Below are positions 52,270 to 64,000 of a DNA stretch of 64,000 nt, piece by piece. A program made the position numbers and the translations under genes. The notes below the pieces were generated by a model. It had not been told where the DNA came from. It did no database searches and was given only the letters and a program-made list of their open reading frames with translations. The DNA is from Mustela lutreola (Eukaryota; Chordata; Mammalia; Carnivora; Mustelidae), in the NCBI RefSeq assembly GCF_030435805.1, contig NC_081305.1:56330001-56394000 (forward strand), read 5' to 3'. How positions within the stretch are numbered: position 1 is the stretch's first letter; every line of letters begins with the position of its first letter.

Positions 52270-53100
52270 GCACTAAACCCTGAGCTTGACAATGAAAACT
52301 TTGTTTGGCTTGCTTTGAACCTCAAAAGAAGCTGTTTCCATCGGAAGGCTCCCTTAACTTCTGTGCTTCAGTTTCCTCAGTTATGAAAGGAAGATGATGA
52401 ACATCTATTCGTGGAGTGGTGATGACAAACAAACATGGATTAAACAGAAAACTCACGTAATAAAGAAAATGACTAAACTCCTATGCATCTAATAACATTG
52501 TCTACAAATACATTAAACAAGAATTGATAAAGCTGTGAAGACTTTGATAATCTACTTCTCTAGTGGGATTTTATATGACAAGCTTGCTCAGTAAAAGACG
52601 GATGAAGAGTCAAAAATTTTATTTGTGAGAGAATGTAAAACACTCAAGGAGTGAAAATCAGTGTTTTGAAACACACAAGAAGCAGTTTTAAAAACACTGG
52701 CCCTACACTAGTTTTATCATTTAACTCTGGAGTTATAAAATGCTTCTTACTCTAACTAGGGGATCACCTCACATAATAAGTTTAGAAATGAAGCCTGTTG
52801 CAGCCACAGACACCCAAAAACATGCTACAGGGGAGTGGGGGTTCTTGTGTTTTGTGTGTTGTGTTATTGAGGCTATAACCTTCATCCCTATGATCCTAAA
52901 GTTGCTTGTGCTAATTCAGTGAACTTCATCCAACTTCCAGAGAGTAACTGGGAAAGAGAGCAAAGGGAACTTAGTTAAGAGAAAAAGAATGACAAACACT
53001 CTCCTCTTTCCAACAGCTTTCTAGGCATCCAAACTAATGAATTCTGTCAAAGATGTAAGCTCTACCTACCATCAGTTAGGAGAAAAAGTAGAAAATGCAT
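52270..53100. other. AT-rich intergenic stretch
   Basis: No gene or repeat that I can support. Minus-strand AATAAA at 52618-52623 could serve ZNF114. Confidence 0.4.
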
Positions 53101-53115
53101 TTAAAAACCCTCAAC

Positions 53116-53315
53116 AGGGGCACCTGGTGGCTCAGTGGGTTAAAGCCTCTGCCTTCGGCTCAGGTCATGATCCCAGGGTCCTGGGATCAAGCCCCCATCA
53201 GGCTCTCTGCTCAGCGGGGAGCCTGCTTCCTTCTCTCTCTGCCTGCCTCTCTGCCTACTTGTGATCTCTTTCAGATAAATAAATAAATAAAATCTCAAAA
53301 ATAAAAATAATAAAA
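53116..53315 (+). mobile_element. SINEC, CTACTTGTGATC subtype
   Basis: ggggcacctggtggctcagt to aaataaataaataaaatctc. Target duplication aaaaaccctcaacag / aaaaaccttcaacag. Confidence 0.92.
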
Positions 53316-53794
53316 AAAAACCTTCAACAGTGCTAACTCTGGAAAAACAAGTCTATGCACCCTTAGTAAAGAGGATGAGACAAAAATAATATGGTCAGGT
53401 AATTGACAGAATTAGCTCCAAGAGATTGAAACGATCATCAGAACACTTGTCTCACATCATCAACATCATAAAGACCGCATCCTCTGACCATAAAGCCATC
53501 AAATCATGACCAGTAAAATCCAACTGACCAAAAAAAAAAAAAAAAAAGCCTTATCCTGGAGCACACTACACCACAATTGGAATTAAATGAGGTTTAAACA
53601 GATGTTCATGTTGGAGAGACCATCTGGATATAAATTCTAACAAATCTGCTACATACTGAAATTCACATGGCAGAGTTGCAAGGGCGCATAGGGGGATTTT
53701 CATCATCTTCTAGGATTTTATTAGAGAAGAAAAACTGGAGAATCACAAATTTTGGTCCCAGTTGAAGGATGAGATGATATAATAGCAGCAATCT

Positions 53795-54420
53795 TAACAT
53801 TTACTGTGTTTCTCTCCAACTATGTACTCATCTTACGGAAGGCTTTCTTCTATCTATTACAATCGCAGTACCTCTCTGGCTGTAACTTAAGGAGTAAGTT
53901 TCAAAGGGGTCTTTCCCACATTCCTTACTCTGCAGTGTGAGTTCTTACAGGGATTACGTTGGGATTATGTTGAGACAATGTTGAAGGCTTTTCCACATTC
54001 CTTAGATTCATGGCATTTCTCTCCAATGTGAGAACAAATGTCTACTGAAGATGAAAGAAGGGGGTGCCTGGGTGGCTCAGTCTATTAAGCAGAGGACTCT
54101 AGATCTCAGCTCAGGTCTTGATCTCAGGATCGGGAGTTCAAGCCCCATGTTGGGCTCCATGCTGGGCATGGAGTCTACTTAAAAAATATTACTAGTTAAT
54201 AAAAAATGAAGAAGTCATAAAGCAGGAAGGCATAAAATCTTTCTAGACCTTACCTTCACAAGATGTGAATATGTAAATGTGTGAATTCTCACATTTTCAT
54301 CCTTCAGGGAAGACTTGAGTTCCCTTAACATGTCCTTATGTGCTTGGTCTTTTGAGAAAATTAATGAAGCTTTTCTCACATTCCTTTCATTCACAGGACC
54401 CCTCAACTGTGAATTCTTAT
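53795..54420 (-). pseudogene. Decayed zinc-finger coding remnants past the ZNF114 stop
   Basis: Read on the minus strand, this stretch still shows finger hallmarks. KECGKAF-like codons are at 54003-53983, KECGKD-like at 53926-53911, KECEKSF-like at 54387-54366 and KAFRK at 53850-53838, with HTGEK-like linkers degraded to IGEKC or LERNT. Stops interrupt all frames. A plus-strand SINE splits the stretch at 54061-54189. These look like former 3' fingers of the same array, now 3'UTR. Confidence 0.7.
54061..54189 (+). mobile_element. SINEC, short type, within ZNF114 3' remnants
   Basis: ggggtgcctgggtggctcag to gggcatggagtctacttaaa. Confidence 0.88.
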
Positions 54421-54545
54421 TTTTATCTATTTATTTTTAAAGCTCATCTATTTATTTAAACAATCTCTACGCCCGACGTGGGGCTCAGACTCACAACCCC
54501 GAGAGCAAGAGTTGCAAGCTCTCCCCATTGAGCTGACCAGGCATC
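54416..54545 (-). mobile_element. Short-type SINEC at the ZNF114 stop codon
   Basis: Reverse SINE (aatctctacgcccgacgtgg to ctgaccaggcatcc) flanked by a 15-bp duplication, cctcaacggtgagtt (54546-54559) and cctcaactgtgaatt (54401-54415), matching at 13 of 15. The duplicated copy at the gene side contains the last codons and the stop of ZNF114. Confidence 0.8.
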
Positions 54546-54547
54546 CC

Positions 54548-57669
<3,122 letters not shown>

Positions 57670-57809
57670 CTAGAACAACACACCCATTTGGGGAGCACTG
57701 TTATGAGCTGAAATGCGTCCCCTCCCAAGATATGCCAATGTCTTAACCCCCAGGACCTGTGAATGGGACAAGATTTGGAAAGAAGGCGGTTGTGAAAGAG
57801 GTACCATGA

Positions 57810-57912
57810 GGGGGCACCTGGGTGGCTCAGTCAGTGCAATGTGTGACTCTTGATCTTGGGGTTGGGGGTTGGAGCTCCACCTTGGGTGTAGAGACTGCTT
57901 AAAATCTTTAAG
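57810..57912 (+). mobile_element. SINEC, short old type
   Basis: gggggcacctgggtggctca to gtgtagagactgcttaaaat. Confidence 0.85.
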
Positions 57913-58178
57913 TAGAGGGGAAAAAAAGCTTAGCAGTACAAAAGATCTGTCTAACCATTTGCTGTTAAATCATGGAAAGTGTGAACACGCATAATACAGG
58001 GAAAAGGAAATGCAAACAAGCCCTCACCCACCATCTACCTGTTTCCACCCATCCCCCTTCACTGCCCTTCTCCTATCGCATTATTGTCAACAAAACTCCA
58101 GCTATCATAGCATTGCATCCTTAAATACGTGCATTTCCTATCTCTAAAGCATGAGGAATCTTTTAAAATGGGGCCACA

Positions 58179-58378
58179 AGGGCACCTGGGTGGGCCCCGT
58201 GGGTTGAGCCTCTGCCTTCGGCGTGGGTCATGGTAGCAGAGTCCTGGGATCCGGCCCACATCGGGCTCTCTGCTCGGCGCGGAGCCTGCTTCTCCCTCTG
58301 CCTGTCTCTCTGCCTACTTGTGATCTCTCTCTCTCCTTCTGTCAAATAAATAAATAAATAAATAAATAAATATCTTTT
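58179..58378 (+). mobile_element. SINEC, CTACTTGTGATC subtype
   Basis: gggcacctgggtgggccccg to a long (AAAT)n tail, into whose end the next SINE inserted. Confidence 0.9.
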
Positions 58379-58394
58379 AAAAGAGAAACACGAG

Positions 58395-58609
58395 GGACGC
58401 CTGGGTGGCTCAGTTGGTTAAGCAGCTGCCTTCGGCTCAGGTCATGATCCCAGCGTCCTGGGATCGAGTCCCACATCGGGCTCCTTGCTCTGCAGGGAGC
58501 CTGCTTCTCCCTCTGACTCTGCCTGCCCTTCTGTCTGCCTGTGTTCGCTCTCACTCTCTCTCTCTCTTACAAATAAATAAATAAAAAATCTTAAAAAAAA
58601 ATAAAAAAT
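58395..58609 (+). mobile_element. SINEC, young, perfect target duplication
   Basis: Flanked by identical 16-bp AAAAGAGAAACACGAG at 58379-58394 and 58610-58625. Confidence 0.95.
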
Positions 58610-59173
58610 AAAAGAGAAACACGAGCAGTAGTGTTTTTATAGAAACAAATACCCTTGTCGGTCTCGGAAGACCCCCCATATGACATTCGGTCACCTGAGC
58701 CTTTTAAGATCTGTAACACTAGCTGCAGAAGAGTGCACAATGAGCTCATTTTCTCATTTTCATGAATTAAAGGAAAAATAAGGAACCTTGAAAAGACCGG
58801 CAAGGATCTACAAAAGTGGCTGCTTCTGCGCAGCCAGGAGCCTCGAACAGAGCGAACCAGGGCAGATGGAGGAAGCCTTCAAGATCTACCCCAACCAACC
58901 TGCAATTTTTTAAACACATTGATCTATTATTACATATTCCAGAAATACATTATCAAGCAAAACACAACCTACAATTAAATAATTTACAATACAATTGATG
59001 AGGTTGGCTTTTTTTTTTTTTTTTTTAAGCCTTGAAGTCATCTTTTCCAACTAAAATAAAAATTCCTTCTACTGGAGAGATTTAATTAATGGCTTTCATA
59101 TTTCAAAATTCCCTAGGGGTGCAAACAATGTACCAGGTGTCAGAGTACCCACATCTTCTTAAATACACTGATT

Positions 59174-59319
59174 CTCGGGTTGTAGATCAAGCTCCACATC
59201 AGGACTCCCTGCTGGGTGGGGGGAGCCTGCTTCTCCCTCTGCCTCTGTCGCTCCCCCTGCTTGTGCTCTCTCTGTCTCTCTCTCAATCTCTCCCACAAAT
59301 AAAGAAAGTCAATCTTTAA
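59174..59319 (+). mobile_element. SINEC, 5'-truncated
   Basis: Starts in the body (gggttgtagatcaagctcca) and ends acaaataaagaaagtcaatc. Confidence 0.8.
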
Positions 59320-60555
59320 AAAATATATACCGAATCCATTTCTTAAGAAGCAGACATCCATCCTACCTAGGCTTCAAAATACCAAACATTTATGTGGGGT
59401 CCCCAAGATCCCCTCGCATTCACTACTCTGGGGTTCACGCGAACTCAGGTTTTCACAAAACAAACAGAAACACGACCCTCAGTATGACAAAGTTACTAAA
59501 TGTCGGGGCAAGCTGGCAATTACAGGCAGCCCCATCACCGTGAATGCAAGGCTGCAAACCCGCCCTACCACTCATCAGGTGAAGAGATCAGACCCCGAGG
59601 AAACCAGCAGCAAAGTCAAAAGGATTCTTCCCCACCCCCCCCCACCCCCTTACTTGTTTGCTAACTCACCGATAAACTTTGTTCCCTAAAAATCACAGCC
59701 CTCAAAAATGCTGCTGTTTGACATCCTATCAGTAAGAAAAGTACATCCCACTCCTGCCTGTGGGGGAGTCCTGAGTCACTTGGACCGGGAGGCAGCCTCC
59801 AAGTGCAACTCTGGGCAGACCTTCAGATAAGGGGTTTGGGACACAACATTCCACCTCTATGTGACCTTGTAGTTTCCAAGGGACAGTCGGGTCCAGATCA
59901 TTCCTTCACACGCAGTTCAGCCTGAGCCTATCTAAGCCAGCATGCAGTTACATTTACTCTGAATTCCACCCCCTCCCTTCCTCCCACCCCCTCCCCGCCC
60001 CGCACCTCTCAATCCTGTAAGGAATGAATGCCTCCATCCCTTCATTTGCAAGGTTCCTCTCTGGGGTGGATCTCTGTCTCTCTGTCCTTGCAACAAACCC
60101 AGATAACTGGGGCTCCGGGTGAGTCCCTGGTGATCTCAGACACCCTGGGGTTTGGAGCAGTGGGAAAAGCAAAAAAACAAAACCAAAAGAGAATTCATAG
60201 TTCTGGGTAAGAGGTAGAAGGAAAACACCCACATCGGGACAGTGAAACTCGTTCCCACCGCTGCCCGGAGCTTCCCTGGGAACAGACCTTCCTGGAGTCG
60301 GTGAAGGACAAACAGGCAACTTGTTGAGACCAGGGGGTTTGATCCTGTCCACTCCCCTGAACTCCTTTCACCTTGGCCTTTTATAAATGCCCTTAACCGA
60401 GACCTCAGTTCCTCAAAAAGGAAGAACGTGCTTCCGGACCCTACTCAAATCCGGCAACCCTTTCCCCAGAAGAGAACCCCAATGGCCATCCCCTCGATCT
60501 GATTGTGCCCAGAATTTTTCAGCTCGCCCTAATCACGACAGACTCCAAGACTTAC

Positions 60556-61050
60556 CTGGATCTAAACAGCAACCCCGCCCCGCCCCGCCCCGCCCCGCTG
60601 CAGCCCCACCTCCGCCGCAGGCGGGTGTCCCCCAGCTCCGGCCAGGGAGTGCCCCCTGAGGCAAGGAGAAAGGCGCATTTAGGGCTCGACGCGCGGGCCA
60701 CTCTCGGCCTCCTCTCTCCTCTGGGACGGAAAGGATCAGGCTTCCCCGGACAACGGCTCCCTACTCCCCGGAACCTGACCCGGTTCCCCCAGCAGTGTGG
60801 ACTCCGCGAGAACCGCGCACACTCACCATCTCAACAACACCGGCTTCGGGACCAGCCTGCGGGCAGCGCAGCCTAAGGGCTCGTTCCCTGTGCGAGGCAG
60901 AGGGTTGCAGGGCTGAGGACCGGAGGAGTGGGACTGTAAAAATAACTAAAGAAACAAATAAAACAAAACGACGCCCCCCCCCCCCCCCCCAGGAAGGATC
61001 GATGACAGAGACTCGTCCTGCCCAGGCCCTTTGTACCTGCTTCCGGACCC
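60556..61050 (-). promoter_or_regulatory. ZNF114: ZNF114 CpG-rich promoter with two candidate first exons
   Basis: A GC-rich area holds two minus-strand donors. GTAAGTC at 60555-60549 ends one candidate exon (low edge 60556), preceded by five CCCCG units at 60573-60597 (GC-box cluster). GTGAGTGTG at 60826-60818 ends another (low edge 60827), with ATG as its last codon at 60829-60827. Which is used cannot be told from sequence. Confidence 0.5.
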
Positions 61051-61099
61051 CCTCCTCAAAATGGATGGTTTGAGGGATTGGGTAGGGGCGGAGGGAGGA

Positions 61100-61892
61100 G
61101 GAGCCACAGGAAGGGGATCCTGGGACCTGCACCCCTGCCGGGCTCTGGGACTCCCCCTCCCCACCCCCGGGTCCCGCAGAACTTTCTCCCCAGCCACTTC
61201 TGGTCCTTGGGGGCGCCCGGAAATAAGAACCACTTCCCAGGGAAAAGAGGACTTCTCAGAGCTGGAAAAGGACAGTGTGGTGGAAGGGTCCCTGGTTTCC
61301 CTCTTGGGCCCCCCTCCCTCTTTTCCTTTTGCAACCTTCCCCACGCGGCGAGCGCGGGCTGACGGATAACTGCAAGGTTTGCGCGAACAGTCCTCCGAAA
61401 ATACTATTCTGACCGTTACTGGGATTGAACCAGCGACCCTCCGGCGAGGAGCAGGAGCGACCGACGATCCCAAATTCCAGCGAAAGAAAACAGCTGCCTA
61501 AAATTCAGCCGGCGAGTGTCCCGACCCAGCTCCCCTCGCTGCTGTCAAAGCGCCTGGATCCGGAGTCACGTGATCTTCAGGCGCCCTGCGAAACCCTTCG
61601 GTGGAATAAAGCGTTTAACCTCAATTAGAGAATTTATTCTGGATGGGCCCCGACAAGACGTGATTTACATGCCCCTCCCCCCGCCACCCTGTCACCTCCC
61701 CTCCACCCTCCCGTCCTCGCCCTCCGCCCCTCCCCCAAAGACTGAGGCCAGCCCAGCCCGTTCCTCTGACTCTAGGAAAGAAGGGCAGGGAGCCACCAAA
61801 AGTCCATTAAATCAATTAAATTTGTCTTAAATGTCTCTTTTCTAGTCATGCCATTCTACTCTAAAGCTTTCATTGTCTAATACTAATATATA
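61100..61892. other. Upstream flank of ZNF114
   Basis: GC-rich to 61750, then AT-rich. No coding exon or RNA gene is supported. A sequence resembling a tRNA T-arm at 61415-61440 lacks the rest of a cloverleaf. Confidence 0.5.
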
Positions 61893-61915
61893 CCTAAACT
61901 CGTTTTTCAAAAAAT

Positions 61916-62747
61916 AATCTCTACGCCCAAGGTGGGGCTCGAATTCACAAACCTCCCCCCCCCCCGCCCCGCCCAGATCAAGAGAGATCAGCAGTCCCAC
62001 TGAAAGACCCTAGTGGACCCGCACCCAAGGACGCACTCACAGACCACTGGATGCAATAAGCAAGAGGATTTTATTCGGGCATGCTCGCACTCCCAGGGAC
62101 ACTTGACCACGAAATCCGTTAGGGATGGGTCAGTGTCTGAGAGCCCCGATCTGTTTCGGGAATGACTTAATATAGAATTTTACAGTCCATTACATCAGAG
62201 CCCTCACTTTTCTAGCCAGTAATTTCAAAGCATTACAGCAAGGCCTACACACAGGTAGCCACTCCTTTAAAACCAACCATACATTCTGGCCAGTCACCGT
62301 TCAGGTAGTGTACAGTAGAGGGTACGTGTTGAATTGCACATTTCTAACCTTTATCTGTATACGTGCTGAACCGCACGTCTCCGGCCTTGGTACGGGAGAC
62401 AACCCTTATCAATTTTACTTAGTAGTAGGGGAAATTCTTAACAGGGGAAGGGTATAACTTTATTTGATTACACAGCGAGCGAGGGTTTAAGCAATTTTTC
62501 ATTTCGTAGCAAAGCATTAGAAGCATTATTATACAGAAGCCAGAACCAGCTGGGTTAAACACAGATTTTTGCTATTCGTTATCCTGTTATGCTGCTTGCT
62601 GACTCCCTTATCTATGGTCAGCTGGCCACAGTTTCTTAGTTAGCATGAGCTGGTTATAAAAAGAATGTTAAAACTTATAGGCTATACTATAGTTCTGACC
62701 TGGGGTCCTTCACCACATGCTCCGCTGACTGAGCCAGCTGGGTACCC
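61916..62747 (-). mobile_element. Old short-type SINEC split by the solo LTR
   Basis: The left part (61916-61996, tctctacgcccaaggtggggc) and right part (62713-62747, atgctccgctgactgagcc) are contiguous in the SINE consensus. Flanking direct repeats of about 23 bp (from cctaaactcg) lie at 61893-61915 and 62748-62770 and bracket the whole. Confidence 0.8.
62001..62712 (-). mobile_element. Solo LTR of an ERV1 (gammaretrovirus-like) element
   Basis: The 712-bp element has terminal TG...CA with inverted ends (TGAAAGACCC / GGGTCCTTCA) and a 4-bp target duplication CCAC at 61997-62000 and 62713-62716. On the minus strand there is a TATA-like CTATATTAAG near 62165-62174 and AATAAA at 62075-62070 followed by CCTCTTGCT, typical of an R region. 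It is a fossil with no internal genes. It sits inside an older SINE, so it is younger than that SINE. Confidence 0.8.
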
Positions 62748-62889
62748 CCTAAACTCGTTTTTTAAAAAATGCTTCATTATTTTTAAAGCAGTATTAGGTT
62801 TACAATAAAACTTGGGCGGTACAGAGATTTCCCGTATCTCCCCGGCCCCAAACATGGTCTCCTTCCTTATCAACATTACTCTCCAGGAT

Positions 62890-63337
<448 letters not shown>

Positions 63338-64000
63338 TTACATACAGTAATCAGCCAAAGCCCATAGTTTGCCTTGGGGTTCACTCTCCGCGGTGTACAC
63401 TCTATGGATTTGGATAAATGTGTCCATCTATCCATCACTGTAAATTCACACTGAGTATTTTCACTGTCCTAAGAATCCTCTGCGCTCTGTCTCTTCCTCT
63501 CTCTCCCTCTACCCCCACCTACAATACAATCAATTTCTGTTGTGATAAATATACACAACACATGAACTCTTGCACTATTTAAAGGGTCTAGTTCAGTGGC
63601 ATTAAACCCATTCCAACCGTTGGGCAATCATCCCCACTGTCTGACTGCAGAACGTTTTTCTCTTTCCAAACGAAAGGTCTGTATCTATTAAAGACTAAAT
63701 CCTGCCAATTGCAAGAAAACCGACTTTTATTCACCATAGCCTGGGAAGGAGTCTTTCCGATTGCTCTGAAGAGGTCCTCCAAAGCTTGTTAGCTGCTGGG
63801 GACTATATCTACAGAAGGGAGAGGGGTATCTGTTTGTAAGCATTTCTCTAAGTACTTGAGCATCACAAGGTATAACTTGTTACAGTTGTTAAAATTAAGG
63901 TTTACGGATTTCCACTGAGACACAAGAAATACCCTCAGGTCATCTTAATACATTATGTTTTTTATCTGATTGTTTAAAAGTGTTGCTTGCATGCCTCTGT

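Noticed and set aside
61412-61445. Minus-strand GGTTCAATCCCAGT resembling a tRNA T-arm and B box
   Set aside because: No matching acceptor stem, D-arm or anticodon arm upstream at tRNA spacing.
62001-62712. Possible complete endogenous retrovirus
   Set aside because: Single LTR with matching short duplications and no internal region: a solo-LTR fossil.

Overview
This is nuclear DNA from a carnivoran mammal. It carries about 37 tRNA-Lys-derived Can-SINE (SINEC) copies on both strands, recognisable by the head GCCTGGGTGGCTCAG, the pyrimidine-rich body and the AATAAA-rich tail. Many have the tail form CTACTTGTGATCTCT, which fits a caniform and probably a mustelid; that finer placement is inference. 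Genes are split into GT-AG exons, and MIR, L1, hAT and MaLR relics fill the introns.

Four protein genes are recognised from their encoded residues, in the order known from human chromosome 19q13.33 but inverted. (1) TMEM143 (+): the last five coding exons, 7395-15739, with 5' exons outside the window. (2) EMP3 (-): complete four-exon coding sequence, 20159-17619, exactly 163 aa, convergent with TMEM143. (3) ODAD1/CCDC114 (+): complete 14-exon coding sequence, 25726-45278, about 710 aa, an outer dynein arm docking subunit, divergent from EMP3. (4) ZNF114 (-): a KRAB-A exon at 57669-57543 and a zinc-finger exon at 55548-54548, with its CpG-rich promoter near 60.5-61 kb, convergent with ODAD1.

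Layout: 1-7394 TMEM143 intron; 7395-16.6 kb TMEM143 exons and 3'UTR; 17.5-21.4 kb EMP3; 21.4-24.2 kb repeat-rich spacer; 24.2-25.4 kb GC-rich promoter region of ODAD1 with NRF1-like and RFX X-box-like motifs; 25.7-45.8 kb ODAD1, with an 8-kb intron (27.5-35.6 kb) full of L1, MaLR and SINE relics; 45.8-53.7 kb intergenic, including a CpG-rich patch with four same-strand CTCF-like motifs at 47.96-49.30 kb; 53.8-61 kb ZNF114; 61-64 kb upstream flank.

The most unusual structure is at 62890-63307. It is a minus-strand SINE in which 12 bp are replaced by 225 bp of the start of the kinesin KIF4A/KIF4 coding sequence, in the same sense. Next are a SINE inserted exactly at the ZNF114 stop codon with decayed zinc fingers beyond it, a solo LTR inside an older SINE, the directional CTCF-like cluster, and seven CCAAT-type motifs in the TMEM143 3'UTR. 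No operon, CRISPR array, phage or intact mobile element is present.
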